Shown: positions 15,919 to 24,347, counted from the stretch's first letter. The stretch: DNA of 36,941 nt from an uncultured Clostridia bacterium (GCA_934133175.1 CAKPAX010000014.1:1-36941); one strand, 5' to 3'. Numbers and translations are program-made. Notes: a model not told the origin generated them from the letters alone.

Positions 15919-15936
15919 GCCATTCAAACGAATGGC
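15919..15936 (-). terminator. Terminator after the 1665-aa gene
   Basis: GCCATTC and GAATGGC form a 7-bp stem with a 4-nt loop, 11 bp beyond the stop codon. TTTTGC follows on the minus strand, a short U-tract. It is probably the end of the cargo operon, possibly with the 8-bp hairpin just beyond. Confidence 0.55.
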
Positions 15937-15947
15937 GTTTATTATGC

Positions 15948-18900
15948 TTATTTATCAAGTCTTCCTTCAATCACTTGTTGTAATTTCTGTTCATCTCTTT
16001 GTAGTCGATTTCGTGCAACATCTTTTCTAGTTGTAGGAACATTTATTGTTGCTTTACCTATTTGTTGTTCTGTATATACCGGTGTTTCTGTAGTAGTTCT
16101 AGTTTGTATTTGAGTTTTCCTTTGGTCTTGTCCTAATTCTCGTCCTGTTTTTACAGGATCAGAAATTTCCCTATATTTATATCTAAAATATTCTTCTTGT
16201 ACTATTGGAGATTCTATAATACTTTCATCAAAAATTTTTTGTTCACTCATCATAAAAATTCTTGTAAAAAATTCTTTCATAATTGTATCTTTTTCTGCTT
16301 CATAATCAATGTGAGCTACTTTAGCCATTTCTTTTAAATGTTCCGTCGATAATTGGTCTTGCATACAATAGCTAGACCTTATAAGGCTTTTAGCTGTATC
16401 TGTTGTTAAAGATTCAAGATATAATTTCTCTCCAGGTCTAGCATTTGCTTTAGGAACAATTCTAGCTTTATCTAATGTAACAGCATCAGATACATATGTT
16501 GCAATAGTATCAATTCTTTTTCCATCATTTGCACTTAAACCATATTTACTGCATAATTCAACAACTTTCTCATCTCTCTCTTTTTTTCTCTCATCTAATG
16601 TAGAAGATGAATATTGCAAATTTTGTAGCTCAATGGCTGCTTGTATTATTCCTACATCGGTTTTTGAATATCGTTCTCCTAATTCTTTTCCTGCAATCTT
16701 TGCACTATATTCTTGGTGTTGTTCTTCTTCAATGTCTAGCATCCTTCCACTAGAATAATACTTTACAGTTTCTCCTAATAATTGTTTTGTTTTTTCATCT
16801 TGTCCTTCTAAATTTGCAATTGCATTAGAGAACATTGCTACCCTTACAATATGTTCTTCTGAATGTGACTTATTTTCATTATAATAACCTTTTTCATGTA
16901 TTTCCTTAGCTATGTTTTGTATTTCAGAAATATCTATACTGTCATGAAATTCAGAAAAATATAGCTGTTCAGGCATAATTGTAGATTTTCCATAAATTGT
17001 TTCAAAGGTAGGGGAGCTTAACTCAGAATTTTCCTGTAATAATTCGAGACTTTCGTTTCTTGCATCTGTAGATATTTCTCGACTACCATATGTTCTTTGG
17101 ATTTCATCTAAACTATAATCTATATCTAAATCGATTCCTGCCATTATTTGTTTTTCATACATTGTTGGCATCAATTCATTTTTCTCTCGTTCAGTTTTTA
17201 TAAATTGTTTAATTTGCTCGATTGTTTGTAGTCCTTCTTGAACTTGACCTTTTTCTATTCTTTGTTTAGCAACTTCTATACATTCTGAAAGCATCTCATT
17301 TAAGTGTGCTTTATTAAATATGGCTTCTGGATTTTCTTTTCCTTTTTTCTCTCCTAATAGTTCATCTGCTAGACTAGAATCCATATGTGCATTTCTTACA
17401 TTATTGAATTTTGTTATAATTTGACCTACTAACTCAGGTTGTAAACTTTCTCCACTTTTAAACTGTTCTAATAAGTCATCAATTTCTGTTCTTGTTTGAC
17501 TAGCTAATTCTCTTCTATCTATTAACTCGATAGGTATAGCTTTTCCAAGCTTTTTACTTAATTCAATAGCTGCATTTATGCTATCTTCATCAATCTCTTC
17601 AAAACAAATTATACTTGTTGGTTGTATTTTTTTGTATTCTGTAACACCTTCTGAAACATCTTGTATTTCTATATCAACTTCAGAATATCTCCCCCTTGTT
17701 TGATCCGGTAAATTATCAGCTGTATAAAATCTTTGTTGTCTATAAGTTACTGTTGTATTTGTTCTCGAATCAGAGCATAAATCATATGGAGCAGCAGCAG
17801 TTACTGCCTCTGCATTAAAACCACTTATTGATATAATAATTCCTTTTTTATCTCCAAACATTGCTGTTCCTGGATTGCTTTCATCTATAAAACTATAGCA
17901 TAAAGCATGATTTCCTGCCATTGCTGATGTGTTCCATCTATCGTACATATCTCCTTCTGCTTCAGCATCGCTTTTTCTATAAGCATTCATTACACTAATC
18001 ATTCGGTCAAAAGGGCCATTCATTTTTCTGACTACATATTCTTGTCCATCTTCTGTATGTTCGAGAGATTCTGTGTTATTTTCTTTATCATGGTTGCTTA
18101 AAGTTCGTGTAATATCTCTACCATAAGACCTTCTTAATGTATTATCTAATATTGTGGATTGTCTATATCTTTCAAACGATTTTGTCTTATTCTCTTTTTC
18201 TACTGCCTCTTGATATGCTTGCCTAATCTTGCCTAAATCTTTTTCTTCAACTAAAGATTTTAATTTTATAATAATTTCTAAAGACTCTTTTTCTGCTTTT
18301 TCCTTGTAAGTTTCTAATTCTTTTCCTTCATATTTTGCTAATAATTGCTCTGGATTATTGCCATATTTTTTTACTAAATCTATTACGCTGTTATAATCCA
18401 TTCCAACAATTCTCTCAAGATAAGCATTTTTAGCATCTACTAAAGTTACATCTTGAGCACCTATTATTCCATCCAATTCAGCGTTTTTATTTGCTACAAA
18501 ATTTAATATTTCATCATAGCTTTTTATTTTATTTGCTTCTTGTGGATTTAACACTAGGTAAGAAATTATAGTCTTTTCCTCTTCAGTTAAAGGAATTGAA
18601 TTATCTTGTATTCTATTAGATGCAAGTTTTAAAAATTCACCAGTTTTTCTTTCATATTGCTTTGTTTCAGAGTTGTAACTTAAAGTTACCTCTCTTCCTA
18701 TAGTTTTGCCTAATTGTTCTATTAAAGGTTCTATAAATAAACTATCTTGTTTTAAGTTCTCTAAAGCAAAACCAAATGTAGTTAAAGCATCTTTATCTTT
18801 TGCTAGTTCTATTATAGAATATTGAATATCTGTGTATCTTGATATCTTTTCAATACTACTTTCACCAATACTACTGATAATTTCAGGAGTTAAAATATCT

Positions 18901-20945
18901 AAATTAAGAGTGGAAAATAAGCTTGAATTGTTTTTAGCAAATCTTTTCATCAATTCAATTTCTTTGTCTGTTAATGTTGTTCTTCCGATACTGTCTAATT
19001 TATTTTTATAACCAATCTGTAAAAGTTCTTCAAAACTCTCACTTTCTATGTCTGCATAATCTAAATATTTTGGGTGTTTTTTTATTGCTTCCATAATAAC
19101 TTTATCTGTTCTGTATTCTTCAGGTATTTTATCTAAAATATCCCAACTTTCGAGTAAGGATTGACCTAGGCCAATTGTCTCTAAATAATTCTTTTCTTCT
19201 AACATACTAATTGTTGATAAAATTATATCTTCATATTGCTCGTTGTAATTGGTAAATTCATTTGGAATTGGAATATGTTCTATTCCAGTAGGTCCTATTT
19301 CTTGTAAATAGGTATTTATAATATTAATAGTTATTGCCTCTGGAGGTATTTTTACTTTACCCAAGCTTTTTTCAAAATCATCTACAAATAGATTTCCTTG
19401 CTGTTCTTTTATAAAGTCTATTACTTTTCCTTCGTACCATTCTCTGTATTCCTGTTTTTCACTTTCAGAAAACCCTTCAATCCATTTTTCATATTCCTCT
19501 CTTAGTGTATCATTAGAAATCGAATCAGTTTTTCTATCTATTGATGGAATATGCATAATTTGTGTAAAGTGAATTTCTGTCAATGCTCTTTCACACATTT
19601 CTTTGGTTAAATTTTGAATTGGAACAGATGCTAATCCAAATCTACTTTTATCTCCATTTGTTTCATTACATCTATCAAGTAAACAATTCCATACTCTTTC
19701 AGTCATTTTTTCTCTAGGTATTTGATAATAAAGCGCATTTATATTTTTCATTTCGGATATTTTTTGTGTTACTATATCATCAATCCAAGTTGCATACTCT
19801 TCTTGTGATAATCCTTCTTCAAATGTTTCGTTTGGAATTTCGCTAATAATATTTTCTGATTTTTGTAATAATGTTTCGTAAATTTGTCTACTACGACTTG
19901 CTTCAGGAATTTGCTCTAAAAACCTTTGAACATCATAACCTTCTGCCTGTAATAATCTTGCACCTTCAGTACATACTTCTATGGTTTTTTGAGAATCTCT
20001 TAAACTATAAAAAATACTCTGAATGTTATCAGGATTATTTCTAATTACATCTGTAACTAATTCATTACACCACTTGCTATATTCCTCATTCGTCATATTT
20101 TCATCTATTTTTTGCTCAGGTAAAGAGTATATAATATTACTTTCTCTTGATATAGCAAACTCCCACATATCTCTATCTTTCACTTGTTCAGGAATTATAC
20201 TAAAGACATCAGAAAAAGCATAGTCTGATTTTTCTAATAGGCTTCTTGAAAAATCTGCATCAAATTGCTCAGGTGGAATTTCTGCTAATATTGAGGTTTC
20301 CATAATATTATCTAGTCTATCTACTAATGCTTTTACTGTATTTCCATTTATGATAGCAGATGGAGCTGTACCTATAAATTCTCTTATACTAAAATCAAAA
20401 ATTTCTTTATCTGGGTTCTTTAAGAATTTTTCAATTAATTCTTGATTAATATACTCTGGTCTTGTGCTTAATAGAATATCAGAAAGTTGTTCAAGACTAA
20501 AAGCTTGTTCACATTTTTGATTTAGTAATTTTGTGTAAAATTCTTTATACTTTTGATTGTTTTCTCCTGACAATATTCCATCTATATCAGACATTTCAAA
20601 ACTATAAGAATTACAGCCCAATATCTCATAAGCTTCATCGCCATAAATATCAATAACATCTCTTAATAATTGGTTAGCTTCATCTCTACCTAAAATCAGC
20701 TCTCTAAATGATTTATCTCCTTCAGAAATTGCAAGTATTGCTGTAAAAGCATCATAATCCATATTGTATTTATCAAAAATATCAGAACAATGTTTATAAT
20801 ATTCAGCATAAAAATCTCTAATATTTTCTGCAGAAACATCATCTGGTAAGTCTATTTCTTGTCCTAGACTTTTTAATCTTTGGTCGATTTCATCAAATAT
20901 TGTTTGTTCATTATCAATAAAAAACTTAATTTGCTCTTTTGTCAT
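15948..20945 (-). CDS. 1665-residue protein: helical repeats, central domain, degenerate HD domain
   Basis: Very large, soluble-looking protein without signal peptide or membrane segments. Residues 1-800 are mostly helical and contain loose repeats, for example 248-315 and 343-427, each with an IPE start, an aromatic near YATW/YSKW, and a helical end. Residues 920-1150 form a different domain (RWNTSAMAGNHALCYSFID, ISGFNAEAVTAAAPYDL, FYTADNLPDQTRGRYSEVDIEI), resembling a region I recall from other large uncharacterised clostridial proteins. Residues 1330-1500 look like an HD phosphohydrolase fold (H1361, H1365, H1410, SDAVTLDKAR with D1487). The expected KYHD[S/I]GR reads KYYSSGR at 1395-1401, so the HD pair is lost. 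AGGAG precedes the ATG. Last gene of the cargo operon. Function unknown. Confidence 0.85.
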   Translation of the reverse strand: MTKEQIKFFIDNEQTIFDEIDQRLKSLGQEIDLPDDVSAENIRDFYAEYYKHCSDIFDKYNMDYDAFTAILAISEGDKSFRELILGRDEANQLLRDVIDIYGDEAYEILGCNSYSFEMSDIDGILSGENNQKYKEFYTKLLNQKCEQAFSLEQLSDILLSTRPEYINQELIEKFLKNPDKEIFDFSIREFIGTAPSAIINGNTVKALVDRLDNIMETSILAEIPPEQFDADFSRSLLEKSDYAFSDVFSIIPEQVKDRDMWEFAISRESNIIYSLPEQKIDENMTNEEYSKWCNELVTDVIRNNPDNIQSIFYSLRDSQKTIEVCTEGARLLQAEGYDVQRFLEQIPEASRSRQIYETLLQKSENIISEIPNETFEEGLSQEEYATWIDDIVTQKISEMKNINALYYQIPREKMTERVWNCLLDRCNETNGDKSRFGLASVPIQNLTKEMCERALTEIHFTQIMHIPSIDRKTDSISNDTLREEYEKWIEGFSESEKQEYREWYEGKVIDFIKEQQGNLFVDDFEKSLGKVKIPPEAITINIINTYLQEIGPTGIEHIPIPNEFTNYNEQYEDIILSTISMLEEKNYLETIGLGQSLLESWDILDKIPEEYRTDKVIMEAIKKHPKYLDYADIESESFEELLQIGYKNKLDSIGRTTLTDKEIELMKRFAKNNSSLFSTLNLDILTPEIISSIGESSIEKISRYTDIQYSIIELAKDKDALTTFGFALENLKQDSLFIEPLIEQLGKTIGREVTLSYNSETKQYERKTGEFLKLASNRIQDNSIPLTEEEKTIISYLVLNPQEANKIKSYDEILNFVANKNAELDGIIGAQDVTLVDAKNAYLERIVGMDYNSVIDLVKKYGNNPEQLLAKYEGKELETYKEKAEKESLEIIIKLKSLVEEKDLGKIRQAYQEAVEKENKTKSFERYRQSTILDNTLRRSYGRDITRTLSNHDKENNTESLEHTEDGQEYVVRKMNGPFDRMISVMNAYRKSDAEAEGDMYDRWNTSAMAGNHALCYSFIDESNPGTAMFGDKKGIIISISGFNAEAVTAAAPYDLCSDSRTNTTVTYRQQRFYTADNLPDQTRGRYSEVDIEIQDVSEGVTEYKKIQPTSIICFEEIDEDSINAAIELSKKLGKAIPIELIDRRELASQTRTEIDDLLEQFKSGESLQPELVGQIITKFNNVRNAHMDSSLADELLGEKKGKENPEAIFNKAHLNEMLSECIEVAKQRIEKGQVQEGLQTIEQIKQFIKTEREKNELMPTMYEKQIMAGIDLDIDYSLDEIQRTYGSREISTDARNESLELLQENSELSSPTFETIYGKSTIMPEQLYFSEFHDSIDISEIQNIAKEIHEKGYYNENKSHSEEHIVRVAMFSNAIANLEGQDEKTKQLLGETVKYYSSGRMLDIEEEQHQEYSAKIAGKELGERYSKTDVGIIQAAIELQNLQYSSSTLDERKKERDEKVVELCSKYGLSANDGKRIDTIATYVSDAVTLDKARIVPKANARPGEKLYLESLTTDTAKSLIRSSYCMQDQLSTEHLKEMAKVAHIDYEAEKDTIMKEFFTRIFMMSEQKIFDESIIESPIVQEEYFRYKYREISDPVKTGRELGQDQRKTQIQTRTTTETPVYTEQQIGKATINVPTTRKDVARNRLQRDEQKLQQVIEGRLDK

Positions 20946-20966
20946 TTTTTACTCCTATTCTACTAT

Positions 20967-21089
20967 CTATCTCTTTTCTTCATCATCTTTTTCTTTTGCG
21001 TTTTTTCTGCCATCAGCATTAAAATCTTCAAGTCTTTCATTAAGTTCTTTAAGTATTTCATATTCTTTTTTTTCTTTATTTTCTTCCAT
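20967..21089 (-). CDS. Small charged 40-residue peptide
   Basis: MEENKEKKEYEILKELNERL, then EDFNADGRKNAKEKDDEEKR: strongly charged, predicted helical, no cysteines, no membrane segment. It starts 7 bp after the stop of the 153-aa gene and ends 21 bp before the start of the 1665-aa gene, in the same direction. The placement suggests translational coupling. The ribosome site is weak (AAAGGG about 11 nt upstream). It may be a real small protein or chance; homologues are needed to decide. Confidence 0.5.
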   Translation of the reverse strand: MEENKEKKEYEILKELNERLEDFNADGRKNAKEKDDEEKR

Positions 21090-21096
21090 ATCATTA

Positions 21097-21558
21097 TTAT
21101 CCCTTTACATGAAATATTTTTTTGAAAAATTTTATTATTTTGTAGTAAAATTTCTCTTTTTTTACTTCGATAGGCAAGCTATTCATTTCTTGCTCCTGCT
21201 GTTCATTAATATTATCTTTTTCAATTTTCCTTTTGTTAAAAACATCAATATTATATTTTACTTTCTTTTCTTCTTCAATTTTTTGTCTATCATGTTTTTC
21301 TTTTGCTTCAATTCTTTCCTTTTGATAAGGTGTAGCCCAATAATCTCTAAAAATATTAGCTAAAATAGCTTTAGTTTCATCTAATAAGTCCTGTTCTTCA
21401 AAACTTTTATTTATATCAATTGTAAAATCATAATCATTATCCATATTTGTTTTGAAAGTTTTTATCATGGCCTTAGGTATTTTATTAACACTTTCTTTAG
21501 GTACAAAATTTAATATTTCTATTACTTCTTTATATGCTTTTGGATAGTTATCTTCCAT
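21097..21558 (-). CDS. Uncharacterised 153-residue protein
   Basis: N-terminal part: MEDNYPKAYKEVIEILNFVPKESVNKIPKAM, then DYDFTIDINKSFEEQDLLDETKAILANIFRDYWATPYQK. I recall similar small clostridial proteins of unknown function. A highly charged linker follows (EAKEKHDRQKIEEEKK), then a basic, aromatic C-terminus KFYYKIIKFFKKIFHVKG that could bind membrane or nucleic acid. I start at the ATG at 21558, because GGAGG lies just upstream; a longer frame from a TTG would translate that site. It is 26 bp after the DUF3800 gene. Confidence 0.75.
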   Translation of the reverse strand: MEDNYPKAYKEVIEILNFVPKESVNKIPKAMIKTFKTNMDNDYDFTIDINKSFEEQDLLDETKAILANIFRDYWATPYQKERIEAKEKHDRQKIEEEKKVKYNIDVFNKRKIEKDNINEQQEQEMNSLPIEVKKEKFYYKIIKFFKKIFHVKG

Positions 21559-21584
21559 CTTTAGTTCCTCCAAAAATTTATTAT

Positions 21585-22262
21585 CTATATTCTTTTATTT
21601 TCTAGTAGGTTTATTATATGTCTAAAATCTTTTCCTCTAAAGAAGAATGTTTCAGCTTTTGTAAAAGGAATATTGTTTTTCCTTTTATAATCTAGTTTAT
21701 CAATTACAGTTAGCATATCTGAAACTTGAAATAATCTTTTCTTAGTATGGTCAAAATCTATTCTTCTTTCTACATTTGGATTGCTAGCAAAAAGTGTATC
21801 TAATATAGTTGCCAATGTTTCTTGTCCATTATCATAATAAATAACAATCTTATCAAATGAATTTATATAATCCTGATTGTCATTTATAAATTTACATATT
21901 TCTCTTGCTAATGAAACATTTAATTGTGTTTTTTTATTTATATATTTTTTATCAACTATAATTGTTCTAATTTTGACTTTAACTCTACTTGAAAAATAGA
22001 ATATTGCCCAAAATATACTTTTTCTTCGTTCAAAATCAAAATGAGAATAGTCGCCTCTTTTGGCAATAAGATAGGCTAAATGTATTATTCCATCATAATT
22101 AAGCATATCTAATTTCTCATTAAGATATTTTAATTCTGTTTTTATTGAATCAGAGCTTTCGTGTAATGTAAATGATACAGCATATAAATCTGAACTGCCA
22201 TCTACAAAACCAAAATCTCCACTTTCATCTATGAATATATTTAAACGCTTTATTGTTATCAC
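21585..22262 (-). CDS. DUF3800 domain protein, RNase H-like fold
   Basis: 225 residues with the DUF3800 pattern: FIDESGDFG (D12, E13, D16), H61, IYYDNGQE with D144, and FQVSDMLTVID with Q179 and D182. These acidic positions fit the metal-binding site expected of the RNase H-like fold assigned to this family. DUF3800 genes are frequent in phages and in accessory or defence-type regions, but no activity is established. The start is GTG at 22262, preceded by AAAGG. First gene of the cargo operon, directly behind a consensus-like promoter. Confidence 0.85.
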   Translation of the reverse strand: MITIKRLNIFIDESGDFGFVDGSSDLYAVSFTLHESSDSIKTELKYLNEKLDMLNYDGIIHLAYLIAKRGDYSHFDFERRKSIFWAIFYFSSRVKVKIRTIIVDKKYINKKTQLNVSLAREICKFINDNQDYINSFDKIVIYYDNGQETLATILDTLFASNPNVERRIDFDHTKKRLFQVSDMLTVIDKLDYKRKNNIPFTKAETFFFRGKDFRHIINLLENKRI

Positions 22263-22295
22263 CTTTATCCTTTAATCATAATCTTGCTACTTATA

Positions 22296-22324
22296 TTTAT
22301 ACCACAAAATGATATTTTTCTCAA
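22296..22324 (-). promoter_or_regulatory. Promoter of the cargo operon
   Basis: Minus strand: TTGAGA, 17 bases, TATAAA, about 34 bp before the GTG start of the DUF3800 gene. It should drive DUF3800, the 153-aa gene, the 40-aa ORF and the 1665-aa gene. Confidence 0.7.
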
Positions 22325-22351
22325 TAAAATATGGGGATTTTTGATACTTTC

Positions 22352-22380
22352 TTGACATTTACATAAAGCCATGATATATA
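22352..22380 (+). promoter_or_regulatory. Promoter toward the relaxase remnant
   Basis: Plus strand: TTGACA, 17 bases, TATATA (an overlapping TATAAT lies 2 bases further). It is divergent from the cargo promoter, with only 27 bp between the two -35 boxes. The 286-bp region 22263-22548 otherwise contains GGAGGAG at 22441-22447 and short, interrupted coding fragments. Confidence 0.65.
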
Positions 22381-22548
22381 ATAGATGTATTTTATAATAC
22401 ACTGAAAAATTGAATATTGATATTCCTCTTTACTTAATTAGGAGGAGCCATTAGAGTTAAAAGTGCCCACTATGTATGTTTTGTTTAAGGGCAATGAATT
22501 TAATGAATAATAAGTGCTACAAAATATCATAATACTAATTATTCCAAT

Positions 22549-23250
22549 ATGAATGTTGATTTAAAACAAACTAAAGATAATGTTCATTACAAAACTTGCA
22601 ACTCAACTTATAACGAAAGATTAAAAGAACTAGTTGATACAGGTAAAGTTTCATTAAGAGGATTAAAAGATAATGCTAAAGTATTTGATGAACTTATACT
22701 AGATATCAATTCAGATTATTTTGAAAAACACGGAGGATACAATTTTGCAAAGAAGTTTTTTGAAGAAGCTTATCACTTTGCGGAAAAAGAATATGGTAAA
22801 GAAAATATAATCTCTGCTGTTATGCATGCAGATGAACAAAATATTGCATTAACTAAAGAATATAGTAAACCTGTCTATCACTACCATTTACACGTTATAG
22901 CATTGCCAGTTGTAAAAAAGGAAATAAAATATTCTAAAAGAACTAAAGATAAATCACTTGTTGGAAAAGTTAAAGAAACAATTATGCAAGTTAGCCATAG
23001 TAAGAAATGGAAAAGTCAAAAAGCTCTTGATAATGAAGGTAATGAAATTCTTAATGATAAAGGAAAACCAGTTCTAATTAAAGCATATAGCTTACTTCAA
23101 GATAGATTTTATAAATATATGTCTGATAATAGTTATAAAGATTTTATTCGTGCAATTGCCTATGCTCCAACTAGAGTATTCGACTTCATTAAATCCCTAT
23201 TTAAGGAAGAAGAACAAGAAAAACGAAAGCAACTGGAACTTGCTGAACAA
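22549..23250 (+). pseudogene. MobV-type relaxase remnant
   Basis: Relaxases nick the transfer origin of mobilizable elements. About 234 codons keep recognisable relaxase sequence: TKDNVHYKTCNSTYNERLKEL, STRGLKD-like SLRGLKDNAKVFDELILDIN, the motif SAVMHADEQN and the histidine cluster YHYHLHVIALPVV that should bind metal. The frame is open upstream of 22549 without a start, and neighbouring fragments in other frames (from about 22441) look like its lost N-terminus. The middle coiled-coil part is shortened, with a jump near YKDFIRAIAYAPTRVFDFIK, and the end runs straight into resolvase sequence. Confidence 0.75.
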
Positions 23251-23758
23251 GGAAAAATTGGAGCTATTATTGTAAAAGACCATTCAAGACTTGGTAGAAA
23301 TAGACTTATTGTAGATCAATTATTAGAAGAGGATTTTTTTTGTTAGACTTAATGTTAGATATATTGCAATAATGGATAATATTGATACTGATAAAGGTTT
23401 AAATGATTTTCTTCCAATAAATCTACCAACACAAGTGGAACACTATTGGTATGCTAGAAGCATAACTCAAATATTGGATAGACAAGGGTATATTGGAGAT
23501 ACAGTAAATTTCAAATATACTACTCGTTCTTTTAAAGATAAAGTAAAGAAATATACTGAGATTAAGGAATTAACACCAGAAATTATAAATGAATTAATCG
23601 ATAAAATATTAGTATATCAGCAAACAAAGCTGAATGGTAAAAAGTTTCAACAAATAGATATTTACTATACAGGAGTTGGAATAATTGGTATTCCACTTAC
23701 TGAATATGAATTAGAAAATGCTTTTCAGCAAAGTATTAAAAATATAAAAACAGCATAG
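23251..23758 (+). pseudogene. Large serine resolvase remnant, internally deleted and frameshifted
   Basis: Starts in mid catalytic domain (GKIGAIIVKDHSRLGRNR); the N-terminal region with the catalytic serine is gone. After LLEEDFF the frame stops at TAG (23344-23346). One base fewer in the run of eight T (23334-23341) would continue as VRLNVRYIAIMDNIDTDKGLNDF. A second jump leads from NDFLPI into HYWYARSITQILDRQGYIGDTVNFK of the recombinase domain. A third leads to ELTPEIINELIDKILVYQQ and the ending IDIYYTGVGII. At least three deletions and one frameshift make it non-functional. Confidence 0.8.
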
Positions 23759-23783
23759 TCCTTAAACTATACTGTAAAACCCC

Positions 23784-23827
23784 AAGGAGCACTTTGCCAA
23801 TAATTGTCCTTATTGGAAGTGCTCCTT
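23784..23827 (+). terminator. Strong terminator after the resolvase remnant
   Basis: AAGGAGCACTT pairs perfectly with AAGTGCTCCTT, and CCAATAA with TTATTGG inside, around TTGTCC; only a TG bulge interrupts. Eight bases later comes TTTTTT. It also faces the 3' end of nrdG on the other strand and may serve both. Confidence 0.75.
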
Positions 23828-23843
23828 CACGAGACTTTTTTAT

Positions 23844-24335
23844 TTAATCTATTAAATGAATTTTATTTTCTTTTAAACTTTTCTGTACATCTATTACTCT
23901 TTGATTTGATGATCCTTTCCATTTTAATGTAGGGTCATGCAATTCATCAACATATTGTCCATCAATTAGAACATCTATATACTGAGAAACTTCTTTATTT
24001 TTTAAATAATTATCAAATGTAAATCCTGTCCATACCCATAAGCTTTTATTTGGAAATCTATCTTTAAAAGCTTTAGCAAGTTTTGTTGTTCCTTCAATAT
24101 TAGAAGGATGCATTGGTTCTCCTCCTAATATTGACAATCCTACAATATTTTCATTGTCACATAATTCCAAAACTCTAGTTATTGTTTCATCCGTAAACTC
24201 TTTGCCCCCATTAAAATCATGTGTTTCTTTGTTAAAACAATTTTTGCAATTAAATGTACATCCTTGCATAAATATTGACACTCTAACACCTGGTCCATCT
24301 GAAATATCCATTTTTCTGATTTTATTGTATCTCAT
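23844..24335 (-). CDS. nrdG: Anaerobic ribonucleotide reductase activating protein
   Basis: Radical-SAM enzyme that makes the glycyl radical on NrdD. The cluster cysteines are C26, C30 and C33 in FMQGCTFNCKNCFN, followed by the SAM-binding GGEP (SILGGEPMHPSN). Short length (163 residues) is typical of NrdG. It starts 12 bp after the nrdD stop, with AAGGTGATAAA before the ATG, so the two are cotranscribed. Confidence 0.96.
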   Translation of the reverse strand: MRYNKIRKMDISDGPGVRVSIFMQGCTFNCKNCFNKETHDFNGGKEFTDETITRVLELCDNENIVGLSILGGEPMHPSNIEGTTKLAKAFKDRFPNKSLWVWTGFTFDNYLKNKEVSQYIDVLIDGQYVDELHDPTLKWKGSSNQRVIDVQKSLKENKIHLID

Positions 24336-24347
24336 TTTATCACCTTA

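Larger units (their letters stand above)
15161..23842. mobile_element. Decayed integrative/mobilizable element with a cargo operon
   Basis: Boundaries are approximate: from after the DUF4364 terminator to before nrdG. The plus strand has tnpV at the left, a MobV-type relaxase remnant and a large serine resolvase remnant at the right; this gene set marks Tn4451-like and related clostridial elements. The minus strand between them carries four genes in one operon. The recombinase lacks its catalytic serine region and is frameshifted, so the element should be unable to move by itself. No terminal repeats or attachment-site duplications were found by eye. Confidence 0.7.

Noticed and set aside
15161..23842. 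Terminal inverted repeats or direct repeats for the mobile element
   Set aside because: No matching sequences were found by eye between the two ends; the boundaries remain approximate.
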